Shown here piece after piece: positions 42,819 to 52,339 of a stretch of 64,000 nucleotides of DNA (position 1 is the first letter of the stretch; every line of letters starts with the position of its first letter). Made by a program: the position numbers and the translations under genes. This DNA is from Chryseobacterium nakagawai (lineage in GTDB: Bacteria; Bacteroidota; Bacteroidia; Flavobacteriales; Weeksellaceae). The stretch spans positions 3,340,501 to 3,404,500 of the forward strand of contig NZ_LR134386.1 in NCBI RefSeq assembly GCF_900637665.1, read 5' to 3'. The notes beneath the pieces were generated by a model that saw only the letters and a list, made by a program, of their open reading frames with translations, was not told where the DNA came from and searched no databases.

Positions 42819-44450
42819 ATGAAAAAGCTGTCATACACACTTTTATTGATTTCCGGATTTGCTTTTGGGCAACTCTTTGAAAGAGATAAAGTTTATACCA
42901 AACAAGATACATTAAAAGGTTCCAATACTCCATTCAGAGATTTTTGGGATGTAAAAAAATATAATTTTTCCGTAGAACCTGATTTCGAACAGAAAAGTAT
43001 TAAAGGAACAAATAAAATAAGTTTTGAGATCATAAAGAATGTTGCTAATCCTATATTTCAAATTGACCTTCAACAGCCTATGAAAGCTGGAAAAATTACA
43101 GCAAGCTTTCCTATTGCCAGCTCTAAACAGGATGGAGATTTTATATTTATAACAGCTAAGAAAAATTTTAAAAAAGGCGAGAAATATACTATTGATATTG
43201 ATTATTCCGGAAATCCTAGAATTGCAAAGAATGCTCCTTGGGATGGTGGATGGGTTTTTACTCAAGATAAAAACGGAAACCCATGGATGAGTCCTGCTGT
43301 TCAAGGGATCGGGTCTTCCATCTGGCTTCCGACTAAAGATATCTGGAGTGATGAACCAGACAATGGAATCATTATGAAGATTATTACCCCAAATGATTTG
43401 GTAGGAGTTGGAAATGGAAGATTAATTGATAAAAAAACCAATGGAAACAAGACGGCCTATACCTGGGAAGTGAAAAACCCCATCAATGACTACTCTATCA
43501 TTCCGAACATTGGTAAATATGTCAATTTTAAAGATACGTTTGATGGAGAAAAAGGAAAACTGGATCTGGATTACTGGGTACTTGATTATAATTTAGAAAA
43601 AGCAAAAAAACAGTTTGAGCAGGTAAAACCAATGCTTTCTGCATTTGAACACTGGTTTGGCCCTTATCCTTTCTATGAAGATTCTTATAAACTGGTAGAT
43701 TCTCCTTATCTGGGCATGGAGCACCAAAGTAATGTAGCCTATGGAAATGATTACCAAAATGGTTACCGAGGAAAAGATCTTTCAGGAACAGGAATTGGTC
43801 TGAAATGGGATTATATCATCATTCACGAAAGTGGACACGAATGGTTTGCTAATAATATTACCGCAAAAGATGAGGCAGACATGTGGATCCATGAAAGTTT
43901 TACTATGTATTCCGAAGTTCTTTTTACAGAAAACTATCTTGATAAAAAGTCTGCTGACATTTATATAATAGGACTTAGAGGAAAAATCGATAATGATGTT
44001 CCTATTATCGGAAAGTATGGCGTAAGAAATGAAGGCAGCGGTGATATGTATCCGAAAGGAGCCAACATGCTTCATACGATAAGACAGGTCATTAATAATG
44101 ATGAAAAATTCAGACAAATTTTAAGAGGCCTAGGTAAAGAGTTCTATCATCAGACAGTTACCACAAAGCAAATTGAAGATTATATTTCATCAAAATCCGG
44201 TATTGATTTTTCCACTGTATTTGATCAGTATCTCAGAACCATTAAAATCCCGACTCTTGAATACACTCAAAACGAGGACAGTCTGAAATTCAGGTATACG
44301 AATGTAGTGAAAAACCTGAAGCTTCCGATCATTATCAATGGTGATCAGACGATAAATCCAACTGAAGAATGGCAGACGGTAAAGCTAAAGAAAAGCACTC
44401 CGGTTGAATTGAACAAGAATTATTATATCAACTATCTGAGTGTTCAATAA
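42819..44450 (+). CDS. M1 family metallopeptidase
   Basis: 543 residues with a signal peptide (SYTLLLISGFAFGQ), so a periplasmic or outer-membrane aminopeptidase-like enzyme. The zinc site is HESGHEWFANNITAKDEADMWIHESFTMYSE, with H336-E-S-G-H340 and the third ligand Glu 19 residues downstream. The exopeptidase motif GAMEN appears as LGMEHQSNVAYGN. The size is smaller than full aminopeptidase N, lacking the C-terminal helical domain, as in several Bacteroidota M1 proteins. Preceded by a promoter box and followed by its own terminator, between two other metallopeptidase genes. Confidence 0.88.
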   Translation: MKKLSYTLLLISGFAFGQLFERDKVYTKQDTLKGSNTPFRDFWDVKKYNFSVEPDFEQKSIKGTNKISFEIIKNVANPIFQIDLQQPMKAGKITASFPIASSKQDGDFIFITAKKNFKKGEKYTIDIDYSGNPRIAKNAPWDGGWVFTQDKNGNPWMSPAVQGIGSSIWLPTKDIWSDEPDNGIIMKIITPNDLVGVGNGRLIDKKTNGNKTAYTWEVKNPINDYSIIPNIGKYVNFKDTFDGEKGKLDLDYWVLDYNLEKAKKQFEQVKPMLSAFEHWFGPYPFYEDSYKLVDSPYLGMEHQSNVAYGNDYQNGYRGKDLSGTGIGLKWDYIIIHESGHEWFANNITAKDEADMWIHESFTMYSEVLFTENYLDKKSADIYIIGLRGKIDNDVPIIGKYGVRNEGSGDMYPKGANMLHTIRQVINNDEKFRQILRGLGKEFYHQTVTTKQIEDYISSKSGIDFSTVFDQYLRTIKIPTLEYTQNEDSLKFRYTNVVKNLKLPIIINGDQTINPTEEWQTVKLKKSTPVELNKNYYINYLSVQ

Positions 44451-44455
44451 ATAAC

Positions 44456-44494
44456 AAAGGCAAATTTGCAGATCAGCAGGTTTGCCTTTTTGTT
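44456..44494 (+). terminator. Terminator of the M1 peptidase gene
   Basis: AAAGGCAAA / TTTGCCTTT stem with a 16-base loop followed by T-rich DNA; 6 bases past the stop. Confidence 0.7.
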
Positions 44495-44583
44495 TTTCTT
44501 AATTTTTTTTAAGAAAAGTTTAATACTTGATTCAGTAACAAAATGGAAAAATAAACAACTATTTAACTATAAATTTAAACCTA

Positions 44584-46440
44584 ATGAGAAAAACAGCACT
44601 TAGCTTAGGCCTGTTTGCCGCTTTTTTAGCGAATGCCCAATCTATAAAAACCACTATTGACCTCGTTAATGTAAAAGATGATAAAGTAGCCGTTACGATG
44701 GAATTCCCGAAAATGAAATCGGGAGATATTAAATTTCATTTTCCGAAAACAGTTCCGGGAACTTATTCTGTAGATGATTACGGACGATTTATAGAAGGGA
44801 TCAAATTTTATGATAATAAAGGAAAGGAATTAGCCTTCACAAAAGTTAATGACAATAGCTATTCATTGAAAAACGCTCAAAACCTGAGCAAAATCTCCTA
44901 TCTTGTAAATGATAGCTTTGATGAAGAAATGGATACTTCAAAACATAAAGCTGTATTTTCTCCTTCAGGAACTGATATTGAGGCAGGAAAAGTGTATATG
45001 ATCAATACCCACGGTTTTATCGGATATATTGAAAATATGCAGGATGTACCGTATCAGCTTGTTGTTCAAAAACCAACTGATTTTTACGGAACCACAGCAT
45101 TGGTAGATCAGGATAAATCTGAATCTACAGACACCTATACGCTTTCCAATTATGCCAAGGTGACAGATTCTCCATTAATGTATACCAAACCGGATTATAT
45201 TACCTTCAATGCAGGTGGAATGGATCTTGTGTTGGGAGTTTACTCTCCTACCGGAAAATATAAAGCAGCAGATTTTAAGGATAACCTTGAAAAAATGGTG
45301 GTAGCCCAAAAGAAATTCCTTGGGGATATGAATACCAATAAAAAGTACGCCATTATGCTTTATCTATCTGGTGGCGATGGTCCTATGGTAAAAGGTTTTG
45401 GAGCATTGGAGCACCATGAATCTACCAGTGTAGTACTTCCTGAAGCTATGCCTAAGGAAGCTATTGACCAAACTATTACAGATGTGGTTTCCCACGAATT
45501 CTTCCATACTGTTAATCCTTTGAAAACGCATTCTGAAGAAATCCATTATTTTAATTATGCAGACCCGAAAATGTCTCAGCATCTCTGGATGTACGAAGGC
45601 GGAACTGAATATTTTGCGAATTTATTCCAAATTCAGGAAGGGCTTATCAACAAGGATGAGTTTCTTAAAAGAATCGGAGAAAAGATTACCAACTCTAAAA
45701 ACTACAATGATACCATGCCGTTTACGGTAATGAGTAAAAACGTACTGCAGGATGCCTACAAAGATCAGTACAGAAATGTCTATGAAAAAGGAGCTCTTTT
45801 AGCCATGTGCATGGATATTGAACTGAGAAAATTGTCCAATGGAGAAATGGGATACCGTGATATGATCAGAAAATTATCTCAAAGATTCGGTGAAAACAAA
45901 CCGTTCAAAGATGATAAGCTGATTGATGAACTGGTAACTGTAACAGGGTATCCTCAGATAAAGGATTTTTATAATAAATATATTGCAGGAAGCCAGCCTA
46001 CACCTTATGCAGAATATCTGAAAATGGTAGGTGTAGATGTTCACAAACAGGAAACAGCTCCTATCTTTTGGCTTATTAAAGACCCTAATCAAACAGGATA
46101 TGATGATAAAAATAAAGCCCTGGCTTTCGATGAAAATTCTACTTTATCTCCATTTGCCAAAAGTATAGGATTTAAAATTACCGACCAGGTGCTTGCATTG
46201 GATGGAAAGACCATTGATATTCAAAAAATCCAAGACTTTATTGGGTATACCAGAACGATCAAGGATGGACAAGAAGTTACGGTAACTATTTTAAGAGACA
46301 ATGCTGGTAAAAAAGAAAAAATGACTCTTAAAGGGAAAGCAATTCTGGATAAACTAAGCGTGGAAACGCTTCAATTCAAAGCTAATCCAAGTCCGGAAGA
46401 ACTGAAACTACAAACTCAGTGGCTTACAGGCAAAAAATAA
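44584..46440 (+). CDS. M61 family metallopeptidase with PDZ domain
   Basis: 618 residues, signal peptide ALSLGLFAAFLANAQ. M61 glycyl aminopeptidase fold: an N-terminal beta domain (FHFPKTVPGTYSVDDYGRFI) precedes the catalytic region VSHEFFHTVNPLKTHSEE with zinc ligands H304 and H308, and the third ligand Glu within LWMYEGGTEYFANL. The C-terminal PDZ (IGFKITDQVLALDGKTIDIQKIQDFIG, then VTVTILRDNAGKKEKMTLK) is typical of the family. Exported; probably periplasmic peptide turnover. It ends in a hairpin terminator, convergent with the histidine kinase gene. Confidence 0.9.
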   Translation: MRKTALSLGLFAAFLANAQSIKTTIDLVNVKDDKVAVTMEFPKMKSGDIKFHFPKTVPGTYSVDDYGRFIEGIKFYDNKGKELAFTKVNDNSYSLKNAQNLSKISYLVNDSFDEEMDTSKHKAVFSPSGTDIEAGKVYMINTHGFIGYIENMQDVPYQLVVQKPTDFYGTTALVDQDKSESTDTYTLSNYAKVTDSPLMYTKPDYITFNAGGMDLVLGVYSPTGKYKAADFKDNLEKMVVAQKKFLGDMNTNKKYAIMLYLSGGDGPMVKGFGALEHHESTSVVLPEAMPKEAIDQTITDVVSHEFFHTVNPLKTHSEEIHYFNYADPKMSQHLWMYEGGTEYFANLFQIQEGLINKDEFLKRIGEKITNSKNYNDTMPFTVMSKNVLQDAYKDQYRNVYEKGALLAMCMDIELRKLSNGEMGYRDMIRKLSQRFGENKPFKDDKLIDELVTVTGYPQIKDFYNKYIAGSQPTPYAEYLKMVGVDVHKQETAPIFWLIKDPNQTGYDDKNKALAFDENSTLSPFAKSIGFKITDQVLALDGKTIDIQKIQDFIGYTRTIKDGQEVTVTILRDNAGKKEKMTLKGKAILDKLSVETLQFKANPSPEELKLQTQWLTGKK

Positions 46441-46443
46441 TAT

Positions 46444-46478
46444 AAAAGCGAGGGGCATTTCCTCGCTTTTGTTTTTTA
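46444..46478 (+). terminator. Terminator of the M61 gene
   Basis: 10-bp stem AAAAGCGAGG / CCTCGCTTTT, 7-base loop and T-run; 4 bases past the stop. It may also serve the convergent kinase gene. Confidence 0.85.
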
Positions 46479-46528
46479 TTAGCAGCTATCTTAAAAAAAG
46501 TTCTAATCCTATGATTTAGAATTCCCAT

Positions 46529-47695
46529 TTACCCCTTTTTAATTGTAATTCTGAAAGTCGTTCCTTTTCCAATTTCGGTCTGGGAAATCTTAATATCTCC
46601 ATTATGATATTCATGAATGACCCTCTGAGCCAATGACAATCCCAGTCCCCAGCCTCTTTTCTTGGTAGAATATCCAGGTTTAAAAGCATTTCTGGCCTGC
46701 TGATTCGTCATTCCGCTGCCAGTGTCTTTTACTTCAATGAGTATGTTTTTATTCCTTTCAAAAACTGACATTACAATGGCTCCTTCTCCCTTCATTGCAT
46801 CCACAGCATTCTTCACAAGGTTTTCAATCACCCAGCTCATCAGAATCTTATTATGGGGAACCAAAACAATATATGCGGGAAGATGAAGGGTAAAATCAAC
46901 CTTTCTTGAAATTCTTGTTTTTAAATAATCATAGTTCTCCTGGATCGTTTGGTTGAAATTCATATCGTTCAGCTCAGGAACTGAACCTATTTTTGAGAAA
47001 CGTTCGGAAATGGTTCTTAGCCTTTCAATATCTTTTTCTATCTCTTTCACTCCTTCAGAATCCGGATTCTCCAATTTCATGATTTCCATCCAGCCAATCA
47101 TGGAAGACAACGGTGTGCCAATCTGATGAGCGGTTTCTTTCGCCAGTCCAGCCCAAAGATAGCCTTCATCCGTTTTTTTTATCGTTTTAAAAAACCAAAA
47201 CGTAAATCCGAAATACAATAGGATAAACAATCCTAAAATATAAGGTGAATACTGCAGATTATTAAGCAATCGTGAATTGTCATAATATACAAATTGGTTA
47301 TTACCATCCGGAACCTTAATCTCTATCGGAGCATAATTTTTCTCCATATTCATGATCAGATCATGGAGTTTTACCGGATCTTTGATTGTACTTTCAGGAA
47401 TATTACGGTAATACCCAAGATCAAGAATAGGATTTTTATATTTATCCGTCACAATGAACGGAATGGTATTGTTTATATTCAGGATTTCAGGCAATAAATC
47501 CAGAACATCAGTATCAGGACTTTTTACTTCCTGCTGAATTCTGATTGCTTTAGAGAGCAGATTAATCCTTTTAATTTCCTCTTTTCTAAGGAAATTAATC
47601 AATGCTGTAGAAGATACTACAATGGCGATTACCAAAGTAGTCATCACAACAAAAATAATCCAGTTATTTAATCTGGTTAATATGGATTTCCTCAA
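46529..47695 (-). CDS. Membrane sensor histidine kinase
   Basis: 388 residues. TM1 is about residues 11-34 and TM2 about 151-169, enclosing a periplasmic sensor of roughly 115 residues. The H-box AKETAHQIGTPLSSMIGWMEIM places the phospho-acceptor at H190. ATP-binding motifs follow: N-box VIENLVKNAVDAM, G1 VKDTGSGM, and G2 STKKRGWGLGLSLAQRVIHEY. There is no clear HAMP domain, and the H-box has Gln-Ile-Gly rather than the more usual sequence, as in a Bacteroidota subgroup. It lies 6 bases after the dacB stop, so it is co-transcribed. No response regulator is adjacent, making it an orphan kinase. Confidence 0.9.
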   Translation of the reverse strand: MRKSILTRLNNWIIFVVMTTLVIAIVVSSTALINFLRKEEIKRINLLSKAIRIQQEVKSPDTDVLDLLPEILNINNTIPFIVTDKYKNPILDLGYYRNIPESTIKDPVKLHDLIMNMEKNYAPIEIKVPDGNNQFVYYDNSRLLNNLQYSPYILGLFILLYFGFTFWFFKTIKKTDEGYLWAGLAKETAHQIGTPLSSMIGWMEIMKLENPDSEGVKEIEKDIERLRTISERFSKIGSVPELNDMNFNQTIQENYDYLKTRISRKVDFTLHLPAYIVLVPHNKILMSWVIENLVKNAVDAMKGEGAIVMSVFERNKNILIEVKDTGSGMTNQQARNAFKPGYSTKKRGWGLGLSLAQRVIHEYHNGDIKISQTEIGKGTTFRITIKKG

Positions 47696-47701
47696 GGTTA
47701 T

Positions 47702-49075
47702 TTATTTTAAAACATTAAGAATTTTCTGCAGCTCTGCACTTCCACTCCCCTGATAGTTATTGATAATAATGGAGAACACATACTTCTTTCCATCCTTTGC
47801 AGTATGATAACCTGCAAAAGATTTGGTATCTCTCATTGTTCCGCTCTTCATTTTCATGCCATTATCCTGAACCGGAAATCCATCATAATAAGAGTCAAAC
47901 CAGGATTGTTTTTTTGAGTATAAAAGAGCTTGCACTTCAGCTTTTGCAGCAACATAATTCTGTGGTGAAAGGCCGCTGCCATCTGCAAAATTAATCATAT
48001 TAGGGTTGATTCCTTTTGATTTCCAGAATTCCTTTAAATAAGCCACTCCGCTCTTAAAACTTGAGTTTCCTTTTTTCTCTTTTCCTAAAGTTTTAATTAG
48101 TGTTTCCCCATAAAGGTTGATACTTTTTCTCAAAAACCAATAGACGATTTTATCCAGTGTTGGAGACTGGTACGTTAGGATTACATTACTTTTAGGAGCA
48201 TCCAAAACCTGCTTCCCTTCTAGCTCGAGCTGCGAATTAGTAAGAGCTTTTCCGGCAAGTTCAATCCCAGATTCTTTTAACCATTGCTTTACTTCTGCTG
48301 CTAGCTGTAAAGGTGGATTAGGAGTAGAACCGGAAACGGTTACCGTTTTTCCTCCGGGAAGCATTCCATTGATTAGAGCTACGTTGGAGTGAGGTGCTGT
48401 AAAAATTAAACTTTGATCGGAGCTACCACCCGCTTTCAGATCATTCAGCCATTTTACACCCTCCAGCGGATAGGAAAAGCTCTTAAAATCTGTCCCATTG
48501 ATGTTGATATCAAACTGATTTTCTTTCCAGTTGATTCCCCAAACTCCCGCTCCATAGTAATTTCCAAGGTCATCCCACGGCCATCCTCCGGGAATGGTTT
48601 GATGGTCAAAATAAGAGTCATCAATCACCAGATCCCCGGAAATCTTTGTAATTCCGGAATTTTTAACAGCCTCTATCAGCTTCTTTTTAAAACTTTCAGG
48701 TTTGTATGCTTCATATCTCCAGCTTCCCAAGGTAGGATCACCATTGGAGCTGATGAAAAGGTTTCCGTTCAGATTTCCTCCGGATATACTTCCGGAATAA
48801 CTTGAAGTGGTAGTATAGGTATAATTTTTCCCTAATGTTTCTAACGCAGCGCCTGCTGTAAATATTTTCTGGGTAGAAGCCGTTGAAAGCCCCTTATTCC
48901 CCTGGTATTCATATATAAAATTGCCATTATCATCTGACACATAAAATGATAAATTAGAAGCAACAGCCCCTGAAGAGTCCATAAGATCTTTGGTTGCTTT
49001 ATCTAATTTCTGGACCATATTCTGGGCCGAAACAATCTGTACAGAAAGTGTGAGAACTGCAAGTGTTTTTTTCAT
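47702..49075 (-). CDS. dacB: D-alanyl-D-alanine carboxypeptidase/endopeptidase (PBP4 type)
   Basis: 457 residues from the ATG at 49,075, preferred over 49,114 because it gives a signal peptide (KKTLAVLTLSVQIVSAQN) directly at the N-terminus. Trims or cleaves peptidoglycan cross-links in the periplasm. Penicillin-binding motifs: STQK (S67-x-x-K70), the SxN region within FADGSGLSPQN, and KSG (MKMKSGTMRDTKSFAGY). An inserted domain between motifs 1 and 2 is characteristic of PBP4-type (class C low-mass) enzymes. It precedes the sensor kinase gene in one unit. Confidence 0.92.
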   Translation of the reverse strand: MKKTLAVLTLSVQIVSAQNMVQKLDKATKDLMDSSGAVASNLSFYVSDDNGNFIYEYQGNKGLSTASTQKIFTAGAALETLGKNYTYTTTSSYSGSISGGNLNGNLFISSNGDPTLGSWRYEAYKPESFKKKLIEAVKNSGITKISGDLVIDDSYFDHQTIPGGWPWDDLGNYYGAGVWGINWKENQFDININGTDFKSFSYPLEGVKWLNDLKAGGSSDQSLIFTAPHSNVALINGMLPGGKTVTVSGSTPNPPLQLAAEVKQWLKESGIELAGKALTNSQLELEGKQVLDAPKSNVILTYQSPTLDKIVYWFLRKSINLYGETLIKTLGKEKKGNSSFKSGVAYLKEFWKSKGINPNMINFADGSGLSPQNYVAAKAEVQALLYSKKQSWFDSYYDGFPVQDNGMKMKSGTMRDTKSFAGYHTAKDGKKYVFSIIINNYQGSGSAELQKILNVLK

Positions 49076-49221
49076 TGCATTGTTGTTTTGTGCTAAAATT
49101 TTGCTGGTAAGCAAGCATTTACAAATTTTACATTGATCCTATTATCTTCATATTATAATGGTACCATTCTAATGTGAAATTGTATATCATTATCTTATTA
49201 AAAATTCTAAATCAAATATAG

Positions 49222-50085
49222 TTAAAATAATAACTTTTTGTATTTTTCAAGATCTTCAGGAGTGAAAAGAATCTGATGGTCAGGAATTTTCTCAAAAGAG
49301 CAATCATATTTAAAACATTCCTCATAACCATCTTCATCTATGAAAATATCCATTTGACATTCTTTTATATATTCTGACTTTCCCTCATAGTCTTCTTCAT
49401 GATATTCGCTGGTACCCCAAGGTTCATTATGACAGCGTAAACAGGATTTATGATATACAGCTACATGCCCGCAGATCTCACAGTTCTGGAGATTCTGGAA
49501 CAGATCTGAAATTCTGTTCCGTAGATCTTCCGGAAATAAGTGCTGCGGAATAGTCTTCAAAAGCAGATAATAATTCGGTTCATAGCAGGAAAAAGAGAAA
49601 TATTCGTCGTTATTAATGTGATTTTTTGTGTAAAGTTTCAGTTTTTTCAAATCGAATTCCACTTCAGTCTGTATGATATCCTTCACATTCAGAATCGATT
49701 TATTCTTATAAGTAATATTCTGTTTTTCATCAATTTCCATGATGGGTTTCTGATCAAGAAAGTGATTAAGACATAAAGTTGTTTCCCACGAATCAATCGT
49801 CCTCAGTTTCCCTTCATTGCCACAAATCTCACAGACCTTTTGAGACAATTGGGAATATTTATTAGTGATTTTTCTCAGATTGGCATTCAGTTCTTCATTT
49901 TCAGAATAAATAGAGCATCGCAGCCCCCCGAATTTTTCTTTTCCAAAAACATCATGCTCTATATTCCATCCTGCATTAATCAACTCAGACAGCATTTCTC
50001 CGATCAGAGTATTCCAACCGGTACTGTTCACTGAAAAATTCTTCAGATTGCGTTCTATAAAACAATTGAGGTCTTCCTGCTTCAT
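49222..50085 (-). CDS. Hypothetical protein with paired CxxC motifs, 287 aa
   Basis: Soluble protein of unrecognised family. Two zinc-ribbon-like clusters are visible: KVCEICGNEGKLR (about 92-95) and NCEICGHVAVYHKSCLRCHN (about 205-225). The N-terminal 80 residues resemble a helix bundle with GAHR-like polar patches (GWNTLIGEMLSELINAGW); the C-terminus is acidic. The start codon overlaps the stop of pepE by one base (TAATG), so translation is probably coupled. This is the only clue to its role, and it does not identify a function. Confidence 0.6.
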   Translation of the reverse strand: MKQEDLNCFIERNLKNFSVNSTGWNTLIGEMLSELINAGWNIEHDVFGKEKFGGLRCSIYSENEELNANLRKITNKYSQLSQKVCEICGNEGKLRTIDSWETTLCLNHFLDQKPIMEIDEKQNITYKNKSILNVKDIIQTEVEFDLKKLKLYTKNHINNDEYFSFSCYEPNYYLLLKTIPQHLFPEDLRNRISDLFQNLQNCEICGHVAVYHKSCLRCHNEPWGTSEYHEEDYEGKSEYIKECQMDIFIDEDGYEECFKYDCSFEKIPDHQILFTPEDLEKYKKLLF

Positions 50086-50777
50086 TATAATGAGCTTCCT
50101 GCTTCTATTTCGTAAGGTTCTTTTCCTTTTTCAAAAATTCTGGTCAGTTCTTTTCCTTCCACAGTAATGGTTTCATTGATTCTTCTTATCCAGTTTCCTT
50201 CCCTCAGGCCTACTACTTTAAGGTCATTTTGCGTAAGGAATTCCAGGATACGGGTTTCTCTGGTTTCTCCGTTATGCTTTAAATCCGGGTTAGGATCAAG
50301 ATAATGCGGGTTAAGGTTGAAAGGAACCAGTCCCATACAGTCGAAACTTGGCGGATAAACAATCGGCATATCGTTCGTAGTCTTCATATTCTGTCCTCCG
50401 ATATTGCTTCCTGCACTGCATCCCAGGTATGGTTTTCCATGGGTTACATTTTCTTTTAAAACAGACATCAATCCTTCTTCGTGCAATGTTTTCACCAATA
50501 AAAATGTATTTCCACCACCTGTAAAAAAAGCTTTTGCCTTGTTTAAAGCTTCAATTTTATCTTCAAATTCGTGAAGACCCTTTACTTTAATATTAATGGT
50601 TTCGAAAAATGAACGGGCTTTTGCCGTATACTCATCATGGGAAATGCCACCTGGTCGTGCGAAAGGGACAAAAACAATTTCATCAATTCCTGCATATAGT
50701 TGAATTAATTCTTCTCTTAAATATTCCAGATATTCTCCACCAAAAAGTGTGGATGTGGAAGCTAATATGATATTCAT
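50085..50777 (-). CDS. pepE: Peptidase E (Asp-specific dipeptidase, S51 family)
   Basis: 230 residues; hydrolyses dipeptides with N-terminal Asp in the cytoplasm. The catalytic Ser is in the nucleophile elbow YLGCSAGSNIGG (S121), preceded by the glycine-rich AFFTGGGNTFLLVKTL. Downstream NLNPHYLDPNPDLKHNGETRETRILEFL carries the His of the Ser-His-Glu triad. The length is standard. A perfect TTTG-N19-TAnnTTTG promoter lies upstream; the next gene overlaps its stop by one base. Confidence 0.92.
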   Translation of the reverse strand: MNIILASTSTLFGGEYLEYLREELIQLYAGIDEIVFVPFARPGGISHDEYTAKARSFFETINIKVKGLHEFEDKIEALNKAKAFFTGGGNTFLLVKTLHEEGLMSVLKENVTHGKPYLGCSAGSNIGGQNMKTTNDMPIVYPPSFDCMGLVPFNLNPHYLDPNPDLKHNGETRETRILEFLTQNDLKVVGLREGNWIRRINETITVEGKELTRIFEKGKEPYEIEAGSSL

Positions 50778-50806
50778 ATGATATTTTGATTATAAAAATA
50801 GACTTA

Positions 50807-50837
50807 CAAAGATAGCCTCAAACAGCAACGAATCAAA
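50807..50837 (-). promoter_or_regulatory. pepE promoter
   Basis: CAAAGATA (50,807-50,814; TATCTTTG on minus) and CAAA (50,834-50,837; TTTG on minus) with exactly 19 bases between. About 30 bases from the start codon. Confidence 0.8.
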
Positions 50838-50961
50838 AATTAATCTAAAAAAAACGCGAATCCCGTTAATATTTTCTAAAAAAACTTAAAGCCTCTAAAA
50901 TTTGAACTTTTATGGAATTATTATTGAATTTTAATTTTCAGAATTATTAAAATATAAGATT

Positions 50962-51525
50962 ATGAAAATGCCGAAAGTAAATATCAAAAACCTATTTGCA
51001 GGTTTAATTCTTGTAGGAAGTGCTAGTTTTGTAAGTGCTCAAACCACTCAAACAGATAGTGCCAACAACACAGCAAATCAAACCGCTGTTGCCACTCAAT
51101 CAACAAATCCTACTATAGAAGGTCTTAAAAAACAAATTGAAACCAATCCAAAAGATACGGAAGCCTTAGCTAAATTAGCAACTGTTTACCAGGAAGCATC
51201 CGATTGGACCAATGCAATTGATACCTGGAAAAAAATATCTGTTTTATTACCAGATTGGGCTCCATCTTATTACAGCCAGGCCTATGCTTATCAGTCGGCT
51301 AAAGATGATGCTAATGCAAAAATTGCTTATGAAAAGTATATCGCTGCAGTAAAACCTGAAGAAGTTGAACAAAATAAAAAGAATCTGGCCTATGCCTATT
51401 TCTATATTGCCTTCTCAGAGCAACAAAGTGATCCTAATAAAGCAAAAGAGCATATTGCAAAATCGTTGAAATACGATCCTAACAACCAGGACGCCATAAA
51501 ATTGAGCAAAACTTTAAATTCATAG
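50962..51525 (+). CDS. Exported tetratricopeptide-repeat protein, 187 aa
   Basis: A signal peptide (LFAGLILVGSASFVSAQT) is followed by a Ser/Thr/Gln-rich linker and three TPR units: PTIEGLKKQIETNPKDTEALAKLATVYQEASDW, WAPSYYSQAYAYQSAKDDANAKIAYEKYI and NLAYAYFYIAFSEQQSDPNKAKEHIAKSLKYDPN. Periplasmic TPR proteins scaffold complexes; no partner is identified. Monocistronic between the divergent pepE gene and a strong bidirectional terminator. Confidence 0.82.
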   Translation: MKMPKVNIKNLFAGLILVGSASFVSAQTTQTDSANNTANQTAVATQSTNPTIEGLKKQIETNPKDTEALAKLATVYQEASDWTNAIDTWKKISVLLPDWAPSYYSQAYAYQSAKDDANAKIAYEKYIAAVKPEEVEQNKKNLAYAYFYIAFSEQQSDPNKAKEHIAKSLKYDPNNQDAIKLSKTLNS

Positions 51526-51527
51526 AT

Positions 51528-51569
51528 AAAAAAGCAAAATCCGGAACATGTTCCGGATTTTGCTTTTTT
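51528..51569. terminator. Bidirectional terminator: perfect 42-bp palindrome
   Basis: 51,528-51,569 is a perfect palindrome centred between 51,548 and 51,549 (…CCGGAACATGTTCCGG…), with A/T runs on both outer flanks. It lies between the convergent TPR and DUF1905 genes and can end transcription from both sides. Confidence 0.92.
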
Positions 51570-51619
51570 ATTTTATCATCACTTCTTCCATGAAATTTTG
51601 ATGTTTGGTTCCTGACTTC

Positions 51620-52108
51620 CTATTCAATCTTCTTCCCAAAGAAATCTGTTTCACCATGCAAATGCCTGATGATTTTTTCAATATTACGCTGAATACTGGC
51701 TTCAGTTTTCAGATTGTTGATATAACGGATCAATTCATGTCGTCTTGAAGGAATCAGTTTTTCAAAGTTATTTCTAGCCAACGCACTCTCTTTTATTGCC
51801 TGTTCTAATTGAGGGTGTATGGAAATACTTCTGTCAGTATCATCATATTCCAACATCACCTCAATGGTTTCTCCAATTCTCTTTGGGGAGTTTTTCAACA
51901 TGGTTAAATTGACATACAGTCTCCACTCTCCCAAGTATTTCATCAGATTTTGTTGAAACTCCTTTCCATTCACGGTTCCTTTTACCGGAATCGGACTTTT
52001 ATTTCTTCCTGATGCTTCGAAAGTAGCTTCCAGAATTTTTTCGGGAACAAAGACAAAAGGATTGATTCCTATTATTTCCAAAGTCGCTGTAAAAGTGGCG
52101 TTTTTCAT
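51620..52108 (-). CDS. DUF1905/YdeI-type protein, 162 aa
   Basis: The N-terminal half matches DUF1905 (ATFTATLEIIGINPFVFVPEKILEATF, then SPIPVKGTVNGKEFQQNLMKYLGEWRLYVNLTMLK), a small beta-barrel domain. The C-terminal half is the YdeI/OmpD-associated helical region (LEQAIKESALARNNFEKLIPSRRHELIRYINNLKTEASIQRNIEKIIRHL). No signal peptide. The biochemical role of the family is not known. Monocistronic; the palindromic terminator lies downstream. Confidence 0.78.
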   Translation of the reverse strand: MKNATFTATLEIIGINPFVFVPEKILEATFEASGRNKSPIPVKGTVNGKEFQQNLMKYLGEWRLYVNLTMLKNSPKRIGETIEVMLEYDDTDRSISIHPQLEQAIKESALARNNFEKLIPSRRHELIRYINNLKTEASIQRNIEKIIRHLHGETDFFGKKIE

Positions 52109-52308
52109 TGGGTATAAGTATTAAAGCAAAATTAACTATTAGATTTTATATTCAATGAATTTTGTTTTTGCTACCGTAATTATTACTTCTTCTTGAGTTT
52201 TTATCTTATACCCTATTTCGGACTTCCCACACAATCATGCTCGTATTCTATAACTCTTCCCCAATATGTACTCAAAAAAATCATATCCCAGAACTCAATT
52301 AAATGACT

Positions 52309-52316
52309 TATCTTTG
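52309..52316 (+). promoter_or_regulatory. -7 promoter box of the transaldolase-type gene
   Basis: TATCTTTG, an exact TAnnTTTG match 23 bases before the ATG at 52,340. Confidence 0.55.
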
Positions 52317-52339
52317 TAACAATAAATCTATTTAACAAA

